From Elusimicrobiota bacterium (GTDB taxonomy: Bacteria; Elusimicrobiota; Elusimicrobia; Elusimicrobiales; UBA9959): a stretch of DNA of 39,798 nt. The first letter of the stretch is position 1; every line of letters begins with the position of its first letter. Location of the stretch: positions 1-39,798 of the forward strand of contig JAUSCK010000030.1 in NCBI GenBank assembly GCA_030651035.1, given 5' to 3'. Below the pieces are notes generated by a model, which saw nothing but the letters and a program-made list of their open reading frames with translations, did no database searches and was not told the origin of the DNA. Made by a program: the position numbers and the translations under genes. Of this stretch, positions 16,619 through 23,751 are shown piece after piece.

Positions 16619-17489
16619 ATGCGTCTGCGTTCAATTGCCGAAGTTAAACAACTGGAAGGTAGGCGCGTCCTGGTGCGCATCGACGCCAATGTGCCTATAG
16701 TGCACGGGAAAGCGCTGGACGGCGATTCCGGCCGCATCGCCAAAGCGTGCGAAGGCCTGGCCTGGCTCATGAAGCGCAAAGCGCGGGTTATTGTGCTGTC
16801 GCACCTGGGCCGCCCGAAAAACGCGGCCGATAAAGCGTGCCGCCTGGCCCCCGTGGCCGCGCGGCTGGGCAAACGGCTCGGCACACAGGTTCTGTACAAC
16901 GGCTCGCTGCTCGGTCCCAAAGCCGAAGCGTTGCTGCAGCGCCTGCAGCCCGGCGGCGTAGCGCTGCTGGAAAATGTCCGCTACTTTTCTGGCCGCGCAA
17001 AAAATAGGCGTAGGGAAGTCGTTGTATGAAAAAGATCAATTAAAGACCGCGGCGGCTCTGCTTAAGCGCTTCGGTAGCAAGATCGTCCTGCCCGTTGACC
17101 TGCGGGTAGTTACCGACATTAAAAAAGACCGCCGGCCGCGAACGGTGGAGGCCGGCGCGGTGAAACAGAGCGACATCATTATCGACGCGGGAATGCGGTC
17201 GCTGCGGCCGTTCCTGCGGCAGATGCTGAAAGCCCGGACCGTCGTCTGGAACGGCCCGTTCGGCTTATGCGAAGTTCCGGCCTATTGCGCCTCTACCCGT
17301 TTGCTCGCCCGTACCATCGCCTCCATGAAGAACGCTACTACCATAGTCGGCGGCGGAGATACCGAACCGATAGTAGAAGCGCTCGGCATTGCAAACCGCT
17401 TTACTTTGCTCTCCACCGGCGGCGGGGCTATGCTGGCCTTTCTGGCCGGCGAGAAGCTTCCGGGTGTAGAACCCTTGATCGTTAAATAA
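16619..17489 (+). pseudogene. pgk: Phosphoglycerate kinase, internal deletion with frameshift
   Basis: The first frame (16619-17029) matches the PGK N-terminal domain: RRVLVRIDANVPI, RVIVLSHLGRPKN, LAPVAARLGKRLG and ALLENVRYFSG, then out-of-frame residues to a stop. The second frame (from about 16974 to 17489) picks up at TFLAAQKIGVGKSL and runs through KIVLPVDLRVVTD, VVWNGPFG, GGGDTEPI and STGGGAMLAFLAG to a normal PGK end. Between ENVRY and TFLAA, intact PGK has roughly 85-100 more residues including the hinge and the GGAKVSDK region; here they are absent. Glycolytic activity is therefore unlikely. The deletion, not a simple one-base error, explains the break. A ribosome site (AAGGA) and copy E promoter remain. 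Confidence 0.85.
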
Positions 17490-17498
17490 GAGGTTCCC

Positions 17499-17570
17499 AT
17501 GAAATATGCTGTTAAGTCCGTTCATGCTCATGAGCTCCCTGATTCGCGCGGCAATCCTACGCGGCGCTGA
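17499..17570 (+). pseudogene. eno: Enolase N-terminal stub
   Basis: Nine bases after the pgk stop, an ATG opens 23 codons reading MKYAVKSVHAHELPDSRGNP and then a stop. This matches the start of enolase, which has the near-invariant DSRGNPT. The remaining roughly 400 residues of enolase are missing. A pgk-eno order suggests that a glycolytic pair once stood here. The downstream sequence up to 17636 reads as nothing recognisable. Confidence 0.6.
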
Positions 17571-17636
17571 AGGTTACTACGGGAAAAACTATGAAAAAGG
17601 ACCTTAGAAGCCGGGCCGGGTATTACTGGAGCCTGC

Positions 17637-17796
17637 CTATCCGCAGGCGGACCGCGTCAGGGATTTTCGCCGCCTGTTAAAGCTGCCCAAAAGCGTGGTG
17701 CCGCTGGCGCTGGTGCCATTCGGCTATCCGGCCGAGCCTCTTAAGAAACGCCCCGGCCACTATAAAAAGACGCGCGTTCATTTTAACTCCTGGTAA
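17637..17796 (+). pseudogene. Nitroreductase C-terminal fragment (partial duplicate)
   Basis: This segment repeats, with few differences, the last part of the nitroreductase gene (about 14392-14551), from CTATCCGCAGGCGGACCGC to the HFNSW stop. It lacks a start and everything upstream, and follows the enolase stub. It is probably a product of recombination between paralogous copies. Confidence 0.8.
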
Positions 17797-17850
17797 TATG
17801 GGATTACTTTTCCTAAAACCTGGTGTCCGCAAAACTACTGAATAGCCCAA

Positions 17851-17897
17851 GCAGTATTCCGAATAGATGCCGGATCGGTGAAGGGCTATACTTAATA
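17851..17897 (+). promoter_or_regulatory. Ten-copy promoter-like element, copy F (divergent)
   Basis: The first half-site is degraded (GCAGTA) but TTCCGAATAG at 17857-17866 is intact. A consensus-like TATACT hexamer at 17887-17892 sits at the family spacing. It precedes the DUF2934 gene by 50 bases. The GC-rich block is poorly conserved. Confidence 0.5.
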
Positions 17898-17942
17898 TCA
17901 TGCCAACTTCGGCGGATCATAACTGGTGGTAGGAGGAATACT

Positions 17943-18125
17943 ATGAAATCAAGTACCATGAGCCAATCGGTAACCAAAAACAGACCTCAGGAATCAAAGG
18001 AGCAGCTGGCGACACAGATCAGTGCGAAAGCATACGAGTTATGGGAAAAACAGGGTAGAAAAAACGGCAACGACAGAACTCACTGGTTCGAGGCTGAAAG
18101 AATTATTAAAAGCCAGACAGTTTAA
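17943..18125 (+). CDS. DUF2934 small protein
   Basis: A 60-residue product whose residues 24-55 (QISAKAYELWEKQGRKNG, then HWFEAERII) match the DUF2934 pattern of a helical hairpin with conserved AYxLWE and WxxAE. Function is unknown; such proteins are common in Acidobacteriota and related phyla. The same module is fused to the end of the 4-alpha-glucanotransferase at 14826. GTAGGAGGAATACT gives a strong ribosome site for ATG 17943; the frame is open 120 bases upstream, overlapping copy F, but without homology. A PRC-barrel gene follows 123 bases later with its own ribosome site. Confidence 0.8.
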   Translation: MKSSTMSQSVTKNRPQESKEQLATQISAKAYELWEKQGRKNGNDRTHWFEAERIIKSQTV

Positions 18126-18248
18126 TATCCGGCACGAATAGTTGTAAATTATAGTACGGCCTGTTCTTCCACCGCGTAGCGCGGACTGTTGAATGCATTA
18201 TAATGATTTTTATTAAAGGCTGGTTTAAGTGTAAAAAAAGGAGTAAAG

Positions 18249-19013
18249 ATGCTGCGCAACATAAATAATCTGATAGGTCACAAGATACATGCCACTGATG
18301 GAGAATTAGGGAAAGTGAATGAGTTTTATTTTGGCGACCAAACGTGGAACATCCGTTACATGGTAGTGGAAACCGGGAATTGGCTTTTAGGCCGTAAGGT
18401 GCTTATATCGCCCGCGGCACTGAAAGCGCCCGACTGGGATTCGAAAACCTTCCCGGTAGCCCTGACGCGGGAGCAAGTGCGTACCAGTCCGGACATTGAT
18501 ACCCATAAGACCGTTTCGCGCCAGCATGAAATTGAGCTGCAAAAACATTATGCCTGGGGGGGGTATTATGCCGGTGGCATGTCCGGCGGCTTTATGTTCC
18601 CACAGATTCTGGAAGAAGAGCATAAGCCGGAAGCCGGGGGCTCCGCGCAGCACAAGGAGGATACTCATTTGCGCGGCACGCGCGCAGTTACTGGCTACAG
18701 CCTCCACGCGACAGACGGCACTATAGGGCATGTGGAAGACTATATAGTTGACGACGGGAAGTGGATCATCCGTTACCTTGTAGCGGACGCGGGACTCTGG
18801 CTGCCAGGCCGCAAAGTCTTGATATCGCCGCACTGGATAAAAAGTGTGAGTTGGGAAACCTCCGAAGTATTCGTTGACCTCTCCCGGGCAGAGGTGAGTA
18901 ACAGCCCGGAATTCGATCCTTCTAAGCCGGTCGATGAGAACTATGAAAACGCACTTTACGACCATTACGGGCGACCCAGGTTGGCGGAGGATATTAAGAT
19001 TGCCGTTGAGTAG
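18249..19013 (+). CDS. Double PRC-barrel domain protein
   Basis: The 254-residue protein has two PRC-barrel repeats, about residues 5-80 (LIGHKIHATDGELGKVNEFY, LLGRKVLISP) and about 145-220 (TGYSLHATDGTIGHVEDYIV, LPGRKVLISP), joined by a glycine-rich linker (YYAGGMSGG). PRC barrels mediate protein interactions and are frequent in stress-associated proteins of environmental bacteria. AAAAGGAGTAAAG supports ATG 18249, and a TATAAT lies about 45 bases upstream. No signal peptide is evident. The linker's glycine/tyrosine run is the only unusual feature. Confidence 0.87.
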   Translation: MLRNINNLIGHKIHATDGELGKVNEFYFGDQTWNIRYMVVETGNWLLGRKVLISPAALKAPDWDSKTFPVALTREQVRTSPDIDTHKTVSRQHEIELQKHYAWGGYYAGGMSGGFMFPQILEEEHKPEAGGSAQHKEDTHLRGTRAVTGYSLHATDGTIGHVEDYIVDDGKWIIRYLVADAGLWLPGRKVLISPHWIKSVSWETSEVFVDLSRAEVSNSPEFDPSKPVDENYENALYDHYGRPRLAEDIKIAVE

Positions 19014-19074
19014 TGTGGCAGTAAAAGGTGAAAGACTGCGCCGTGAAAAATTGAAACAAAACTGCGGGCAGCTT

Positions 19075-19121
19075 GACACGGGCATGTAGCGGAAACGCTG
19101 TCCCGGCTTATTCTTGCGCGA
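19075..19121. repeat. 47-bp intergenic repeat, copy 2
   Basis: Matches 4849-4895 at 35 of 47 positions by eye, with GACACGGGCATGT at the left and ATTCTTGCGCGA at the right. GAAAAGGCCATTTTG lies about 40 bases downstream here but upstream of copy 1, so the parts are rearranged. Both copies lie upstream of, or beside, minus-strand genes. Confidence 0.4.
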
Positions 19122-19185
19122 ATTTTCCGCCTGAGTCGGACCCGCCAGGTTGTTTGGCGGGAAAAGGCCATTTTGTCAAAAATGG

Positions 19186-20022
19186 CTATAACCTCGCTTT
19201 AAGGGCGTTTAGGGAGGGAGGGAGTCCCGTCTCTGGGCCGTGGCGGTGTGCCTTGACCCGGCTGCCGGGTCGCGTCGGCGGCGGAGGCGCGCTTATTCTT
19301 TTGACAAGCCGCTGTTTCGAAAGATGGGACAGCCGCAGTGCAATTTTTTCTGGGCTCAGGATGAAATCGACACAGCCTGTCGCTATAGCCTCATGCGGCA
19401 TACTTTTGATGAGGGCCGTGTCGTTCTGGGCAAATGTCATACCGCCCCGCTGCTTTATTTTGATAAACCCTTCGGCGCCGTCGCCGTCATAACCGGAAAG
19501 CACCACGCCGATCGCCACTTCCGCTTTGTCCTGGGCCAGAGAAATCAAAAATCGATCGAACGGTTTATGGTCCCCCCTATGCTCCGTTCGTGGCTTCACC
19601 AGGAGAACACCTTTCCGAAGGGTCAGCCGTGTGTTCGGGGTGAGCACATAAACCGTGTTGGGCATAACCCACTGCCCATCGGTGGCTGGACGCACCGGCA
19701 TCTTGGTCATCGGTGCTAAAATCAGCGGCAACAGGCTCTCTTTATCGGCCCTGAGATGCTGGATAACGACAAAAGCCATGCCGGTGTTGGAAGAAAGCCC
19801 GCTAAAAAGCTTCATCATCGGTTCGAGGCCTCCGGCTGAGGCGCCGATCGCGACAATAGGGAAAGTATCACTCGCGGCGCGGATCGGGGGTAGCGGTCGC
19901 CTTACGTTGTTTTTTAATCGGTGAGGGGGCATGAGGAAAGCATAGCTTATCTGGAACACCTTCACCGGCGACATCCGAGAAGAGGAGCTGGTCGCGAGAT
20001 GGAGCGCAAGACCGTATTCCAT
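19186..20022 (-). CDS. CheB-type protein methylesterase domain protein
   Basis: Residues about 52-235 form a CheB methylesterase domain with the catalytic Ser in IVAIGASAGG, His in VVIQHLRAD and Asp in VLSGYDGDGAEG. CheB demethylates chemoreceptor glutamates, but no receiver domain precedes it and no chemotaxis gene is near. Such stand-alone or kinase-fused CheB modules occur in CheB/CheR-type signalling proteins. The first 50 residues and the last about 40 (proline- and basic-rich) have no recognised domain. AAGGAAGGG lies about eight bases before the ATG at 20022. Its end at 19186 abuts the 47-bp repeat region. It could be a truncated part of a larger CheB-CheR-kinase protein. Confidence 0.8.
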   Translation of the reverse strand: MEYGLALHLATSSSSRMSPVKVFQISYAFLMPPHRLKNNVRRPLPPIRAASDTFPIVAIGASAGGLEPMMKLFSGLSSNTGMAFVVIQHLRADKESLLPLILAPMTKMPVRPATDGQWVMPNTVYVLTPNTRLTLRKGVLLVKPRTEHRGDHKPFDRFLISLAQDKAEVAIGVVLSGYDGDGAEGFIKIKQRGGMTFAQNDTALIKSMPHEAIATGCVDFILSPEKIALRLSHLSKQRLVKRISAPPPPTRPGSRVKAHRHGPETGLPPSLNALKARL

Positions 20023-20131
20023 GCGGAGTCCCTTCCTTTCGGCGAAGACCTGGACGTATTGTTGATGACTTCGATGCTGCTTGTTTCGTTATAAGACGCG
20101 GCCATTCCACATCGAACTGGGAAAGGTCATT

Positions 20132-20464
20132 TTAATGTAACCCCGGATGATGGTAAGCGGTCGAAGTGGAGGGGGGAATAAGACTACGCACCTGCTGCCA
20201 CGCGTGGGAGGCCTGAGAAGCGTGCCAAAGATCATAGGTCTGCTGAAGATTAGTCCAAAGATTAGGGCTGGTGCGGAATGCCTGGGAAAGGCGTAAAGCC
20301 ATATCCGGCGTAATAGCGCAACGCTCGTTGACAATTTTAGAAAGAGTCTTACGGGATATGCTTAAAGCCTTGGCGGCCGCGGTAACCGTAAGATTTAACG
20401 GTTCCAGATAGTGCCTTTTAAGGATTCCGCCAGGATGCGTGGGGGGGCGTGTTTTCTTGTTCAT
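20132..20464 (-). CDS. higA: HigA-family antitoxin
   Basis: The 110-residue protein has the HigA signature THPGGILKRHYLEPLNLTVT at its start and a helix-turn-helix (AAAKALSISRKTLSKIVNER), followed by SPNLWTNLQQTYDLW. It should neutralise HigB and repress the operon. It lies 15 bases after the toxin gene, the usual HigBA order. A C-terminal tail of about 20 residues rich in proline and histidine is beyond the normal family end. Confidence 0.9.
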   Translation of the reverse strand: MNKKTRPPTHPGGILKRHYLEPLNLTVTAAAKALSISRKTLSKIVNERCAITPDMALRLSQAFRTSPNLWTNLQQTYDLWHASQASHAWQQVRSLIPPSTSTAYHHPGLH

Positions 20465-20479
20465 TTAATCTACCATCCT

Positions 20480-20758
20480 TCAGTGATAATCCATGTAATC
20501 AACCACGTAAGCGTTTCCATTCTTGAATTGAAATATAATACGCCAGTTACCGGAAACCCTGACCGCCCAATTTCCTTTAAGGTTTCCTTTGAGCGGATGC
20601 AGGAACGAACCCGGATAATCCATATCGCCAATGATCGCCGCGGCGTCCAGGCGGTCCAGTATATCCGCCAGTTTCTGCGCCTGGCCGGGCTGGATGCTTT
20701 TTTTAGAGCCGGTATAAAAAAACTTTTCCAGGCCTTTGTGTTTAAAATTCTCGATCAC
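20480..20758 (-). CDS. higB: HigB/RelE-type toxin
   Basis: The product contains ENFKHKGLEKFFYTGSK near its start, then LHPLKGNLKGNWAVRVSGNW and RIIFQF, the conserved core of HigB ribosome-dependent mRNA interferases. I prefer GTG 20758 (92 residues) over the upstream ATG at 20788 because family members start just before the FKHKGLEKFF motif and because the longer frame would run through the promoter and operator. With that start the mRNA is predicted to be leaderless. The higA gene follows. Confidence 0.88.
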   Translation of the reverse strand: MIENFKHKGLEKFFYTGSKKSIQPGQAQKLADILDRLDAAAIIGDMDYPGSFLHPLKGNLKGNWAVRVSGNWRIIFQFKNGNAYVVDYMDYH

Positions 20759-20793
20759 AATTATAGTGTAACCTATAGAGTTACACATGTCAA
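20759..20793 (-). promoter_or_regulatory. higBA promoter with operator dyad
   Basis: On the minus strand TTGACA (20793-20788) and TACACT (20770-20765) are 17 bases apart. A perfect inverted repeat GTGTAAC-7-GTTACAC (20766-20786) occupies the spacer and -10. This is a classic autorepression site for HigA. The -10 ends six bases before the GTG start. Confidence 0.8.
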
Positions 20794-20926
20794 GAGCTGT
20801 TTTTAAAGTAACGTCGGATGATTAGTTTAAGTTTACCCTGGCGTTGCCCCCGCCCTGCCCTCACTGGTAGCGTGGAAGCGCTGCTTTTTAGACACTGGCA
20901 AACCGGGCGCGCTGCACATTGACGCG

Positions 20927-20955
20927 AAAACCCGCGGGCTCATTAAGCCCGCGGG
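20927..20955 (-). terminator. Rho-independent terminator of a small minus-strand unit
   Basis: A 10-base GC-rich stem (CCCGCGGGCT / AGCCCGCGGG, 20931-20955, five-base loop) is followed on the minus strand by TTTT. It closes the short transcription unit that starts near 21150, and could also stop read-through toward higBA. Confidence 0.75.
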
Positions 20956-20980
20956 CAGATGTTGTTCCCTCACCGGGGGA

Positions 20981-21064
20981 TCAATTTGTTTCGAGTTCTA
21001 CGCTGGTTTTTGCCTCTGACATTTTGGCGTCCTCCTTAATATGCTTCTCTTTGCCGCCGCCCAT
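20981..21064 (-). CDS. Tiny gene or small RNA between promoter and terminator
   Basis: A unit of about 225 bases runs from a promoter near 21160 to the terminator at 20931. Within it, ATG 21064 opens 27 codons; an internal ATG at 21022 (13 codons, MSEAKTSVELETN) has a near-perfect AAGGAGG eight bases upstream. The same frame is open back to about 21147 and is very rich in lysine and glutamate, but has no usable start there. Either a very small peptide is made or the RNA itself is the product. I do not recognise a family. Confidence 0.45.
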   Translation of the reverse strand: MGGGKEKHIKEDAKMSEAKTSVELETN

Positions 21065-21156
21065 CGCTTCTTCCGGTTCCTGCAGCCTGGAGACCCTCTT
21101 TACGCGCCGCGTTACCGGCTTCTCCTTTTCGGTTTTCTTCTCCTGCTTACACTAAT

Positions 21157-21202
21157 AGTATAAGGCAGTGACCTGCGGTAAACCTCAGATGCACCTCAGA
21201 TT
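21157..21202 (-). promoter_or_regulatory. Promoter with 11-bp direct repeat, small minus-strand unit
   Basis: On the minus strand ATCTGAGGTGC and ATCTGAGGTTT (21202-21181) are tandem repeats with 11-bp period, followed 18 bases later by a TATACT -10 (21162-21157) without a good -35. This is the layout of an OmpR/PhoB-type activated promoter. It is divergent from copy G. Confidence 0.55.
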
Positions 21203-21243
21203 ATTCTCAAATAAGGTTTAGCGAGTACTACTGATGGCCGCGC

Positions 21244-21290
21244 GTATATTTCCGTATATCGGACAAAGACGCGGGAAGAGTAAGGTATAT
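21244..21290 (+). promoter_or_regulatory. Ten-copy promoter-like element, copy G
   Basis: GTATATTTCCGTATAT at 21244-21259 (CGTATA half-sites at 21243 and 21253), AAAGACGCGG at 21265-21274, GAGTAA and a TAAGGT hexamer at 21281-21286 followed by TATATATA. It precedes the first barrel operon by 42 bases. Confidence 0.65.
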
Positions 21291-21328
21291 ATAGATACTG
21301 TGCTGAAGTCTGACTGAGGAATAAATCC

Positions 21329-22135
21329 ATGAAAATACTATTGATTTTCGTTTGCATGTTAACGACGGCAGGCATTTACGCGGAGCCGCTGCCCGAGGCT
21401 GCCGGGACGGCTGAATGGAAATTCAGTTCCTCGGTCAACTATGACACCGGTAAATATGGCACGCCGGACCGCACCGATTCCGTCTATATACCGTTTACGC
21501 TGAAGCACTATTACCGCGATGCTGAGCTGTCGGTAACGGTGCCGTACCTGCGGCAAAGCTCCAAGGGGCAGGTTACCTGGGTGGGCGGTAAGCCGGTGGG
21601 CACGGCTAAGAAAAATGGGGCAGTGGCAACAGCCGCGGAAGCTTCTGCAGAGTCCGGCCTTGGCGATATAGCGGTGCGCGGCACCTATACGCTCAAGCGG
21701 GAAGGGCCGAGGTCCTTCGACCTGGCCGTGGCCGGCAGGCTTAAGCTGCCCACCGCCAACAGGAGCAAGGGGCTGGGTACCGGTGAAATGGACGAAGGGG
21801 TAGGGCTTGAGTTTGCCAAAGAAATTACACCGCGCTGGAGCCTGCTTGCCGACGGCTACTTTACCATTATAGGGGACCCTGACGGAGTGGATTTCAACAA
21901 CCAGGTCTCGCTGGATATAGGCTTTTACAGGCCGCTGCGCGAAAACCTGGGCCTGACCGTGCTTTACGAGACCCAAAGCGCCATAGCGGATGGGAACGCG
22001 GACCCGCGGAGCGTCAGCGGCACGCTGTCTTACAGCGCGCCGGAAGGCGTTCAGTTCTCAGGCGGGCTGACGCTGGGCCTGTCCGACGGCAGCCCGGATA
22101 TAGGCGTAAGCGCGGGCTTCAGCCGGAAGTTCTAG
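21329..22135 (+). CDS. Outer-membrane beta-barrel protein (paralogue 1)
   Basis: The 268-residue product has a signal peptide (residues 1-18, cut near IYA-EP) and alternating amphipathic strands ending in a terminal phenylalanine (GFSRKF), as expected for an outer-membrane barrel. Motifs such as FSSSVNYDTGKYG, VTVPYLRQSSKG, GLGDI, AVAGRLKLPTA and GLGTGEMD resemble the transporter-type barrels annotated as MetA-pathway or DUF3187-like proteins. The transported substrate is unknown. The next gene follows after 30 bases. A close paralogue at 28331 has the same downstream neighbour type, so the pair was duplicated as an operon. Confidence 0.8.
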   Translation: MKILLIFVCMLTTAGIYAEPLPEAAGTAEWKFSSSVNYDTGKYGTPDRTDSVYIPFTLKHYYRDAELSVTVPYLRQSSKGQVTWVGGKPVGTAKKNGAVATAAEASAESGLGDIAVRGTYTLKREGPRSFDLAVAGRLKLPTANRSKGLGTGEMDEGVGLEFAKEITPRWSLLADGYFTIIGDPDGVDFNNQVSLDIGFYRPLRENLGLTVLYETQSAIADGNADPRSVSGTLSYSAPEGVQFSGGLTLGLSDGSPDIGVSAGFSRKF

Positions 22136-22165
22136 TTTTAATGTTTAAAATTAATAGGAGAAAAG

Positions 22166-22738
22166 ATGAAAAACAATAAACTGCAGTTGATGTTCGCGGG
22201 GCTCTTCCTGTGCGCGGCGGCTATGCCCGCCTTCGCCGAGGAAAGATCCAAGGAAGAGAAGAAGCTGGAGAACAGCTCCGGAGAGCTGGACAAAAGCGCC
22301 GCCAAGCCCGAGGGGCAGCAGCGCGTTACTGACAAGATAAAGACGGAGTTCGCCGTGGACGACGCCCGCGTGCAAAGCCTGCGCGACCTTAAAATGGGCT
22401 ACGGAGAGATCTCCATAGCGCTGGGCCTGGCCCAGGGCCTGCCCGGCGGCATTACGGACGAGAACGTGCAGAAGATCGTCGCGCTGCGCCAGGGTCCGCC
22501 CGTCATGGGCTGGGGCAAGATAGCCAAGGAGCTCGGCCTTAAGCTCGGCACGGTGCAGAGCAAGGTTCACAAGATGTCCGCCGAAGTGCGCAAGCAGGAA
22601 AAAGCCGCCAAGGTAAAAAAAGACAAAAAGGCCGAAGGCGAAAAGGACATGAAAAACGAGAAGATGGAGAAGTCTGAAAAGCCAGAGAAGCCCGAGAAGA
22701 TGGGCCGGCCGGAAAACCGCGGTAAGAGCGGCAAGTAG
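22166..22738 (+). CDS. Secreted helical, lysine-rich protein (paralogue 1)
   Basis: A 190-residue product with a signal peptide (about residues 1-24, PAFA-EE), a central conserved region (KMGYGEISIALGLAQGL, GPPVMGWGKIAKELGLKLG, VQSKVHKM) and a highly charged Lys/Glu tail of about 50 residues. The central part contains two short helix-turn repeats that read like a DNA-binding or peptide-binding fold, but no family name comes to mind. A paralogue at 29160 has the same central motifs and a shorter basic tail. Both follow a barrel gene and share AGGAGAAAA ribosome sites. A periplasmic role linked to the barrel is inferred. Confidence 0.7.
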   Translation: MKNNKLQLMFAGLFLCAAAMPAFAEERSKEEKKLENSSGELDKSAAKPEGQQRVTDKIKTEFAVDDARVQSLRDLKMGYGEISIALGLAQGLPGGITDENVQKIVALRQGPPVMGWGKIAKELGLKLGTVQSKVHKMSAEVRKQEKAAKVKKDKKAEGEKDMKNEKMEKSEKPEKPEKMGRPENRGKSGK

Positions 22739-22759
22739 CTAATAATGAGGAACACAGAT

Positions 22760-23152
22760 ATGACTAAGAAAAATTACATAAAAAGTGGAGTCAGGGCGAC
22801 GGTTTACGCGATGATCGTGAGCACCACCATGACCTGTACGCTATCCACCAACGGCTGGGCCATGCTCGCGCCCGCCCAAGGCGCGGCTGCGGCGGCCGGG
22901 CCGGTGTACGACCGGGCTGCCGACCTGAAAACGGTCCAGGCCGCTCTCGAGTCGAAGATAGTGCGAGAGCGCCTAAAGGCGCTTGGGATGACCGACAAGG
23001 AGATCGAGTCCCGGCTGAGCCGGCTCTCGGACCAGCAGGTCCATCAAGTGGCCAAGGACATCGACACGCTGAACCCTGGCGGTTTTATCGAGAGCGTTCT
23101 GGGTTTAGCCATCATGGTGTTATTGATCGTCTTCCTTGTTCACCATATCTGA
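22760..23152 (+). CDS. PA2779-family membrane protein
   Basis: A 130-residue product with an N-terminal hydrophobic segment, a soluble helical region (LKTVQAALESKIVRERLKALG, MTDKEIESRLSRLSDQQVHQ) and a C-terminal membrane helix ending LVHHI. This is the layout of PA2779-family proteins, which are found next to PA2778 peptidases, as here. Function is unknown. I prefer ATG 22760, placed after GAGGAACACAG, over an in-frame ATG at 22745. The peptidase gene follows after 14 bases. Confidence 0.82.
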   Translation: MTKKNYIKSGVRATVYAMIVSTTMTCTLSTNGWAMLAPAQGAAAAAGPVYDRAADLKTVQAALESKIVRERLKALGMTDKEIESRLSRLSDQQVHQVAKDIDTLNPGGFIESVLGLAIMVLLIVFLVHHI

Positions 23153-23166
23153 ACGGGAGGGAATAA

Positions 23167-23751
23167 ATGCCTGAGTTTATCTCCGGGATGAGCCGGGCCC
23201 TTTGCGGGCGGGCGGTACTCGTTCTTGCGGCCTGCCTGCTTTCCGGCTGTGCCGCATCCCGTTTCCCGCTCGCGCCGGCGGATGTCATGCAGGGCAGGCA
23301 GGTCCTGCTGAAGGTCCCCTTCTTTCCTGATAACACCGACCAATGCGGGCCTTCCGCCCTGGCGAGCGTCCTGGGGTACTGGGAAAAGCCGGAGACGCCG
23401 GCCCGGCTGAGGGAAGAGATCTACCGGGCGCATCTGAAAGGCTCGCTGACCATCGACCTGCTGCTGGCGGCCGGGAGCCGCGGCTTGTCCGCCGAGATGA
23501 TCAACGGCAGCCTGGCCCGGGTCAAGGCGGAGCTGGATGCCGGCCGCCCGCTGATCGCCTTCGTCAATTCGGGCTTTCGCTTCTACCCTGTCGGCCATTA
23601 CCTGGTGATCACCGGCTACGACGACCGGCGGAAGTGCATCTTTGCCCACTCCGGCACGAAGCGCGACCAGCGGATCTCTTACAGGAAGTTCGACAAACAA
23701 TGGGAGAAGACCGAACGATGGGCATTATTGATCTTACCTCCGCAGCCGTAG
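23167..23751 (+). CDS. PA2778-family C39-like cysteine peptidase lipoprotein
   Basis: The 194-residue product begins with a lipoprotein signal (lipobox LLSGC, Cys near residue 28). A C39-like peptidase domain follows, with the catalytic Cys in NTDQCGPSALASVLGYW, the His in YPVGHYLVITGYD, and a downstream acidic/asparagine region. It is likely exported and membrane anchored. In Pseudomonas the PA2778-type protein carries tetratricopeptide repeats in the same chain; here the repeats are on a separate overlapping gene at 23718. The partner PA2779-family gene lies immediately upstream, so the three genes probably form one functional set. Confidence 0.85.
   Translation: MPEFISGMSRALCGRAVLVLAACLLSGCAASRFPLAPADVMQGRQVLLKVPFFPDNTDQCGPSALASVLGYWEKPETPARLREEIYRAHLKGSLTIDLLLAAGSRGLSAEMINGSLARVKAELDAGRPLIAFVNSGFRFYPVGHYLVITGYDDRRKCIFAHSGTKRDQRISYRKFDKQWEKTERWALLILPPQP

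Noticed and set aside
20919-21155. 78-codon plus-strand frame
   Set aside because: It runs through a minus-strand terminator and the small transcription unit; no ribosome site or family match.
23343-23717. N-terminal extension of the TPR gene
   Set aside because: It is antiregister to the conserved peptidase; the lipoprotein signal places the start at 23718.
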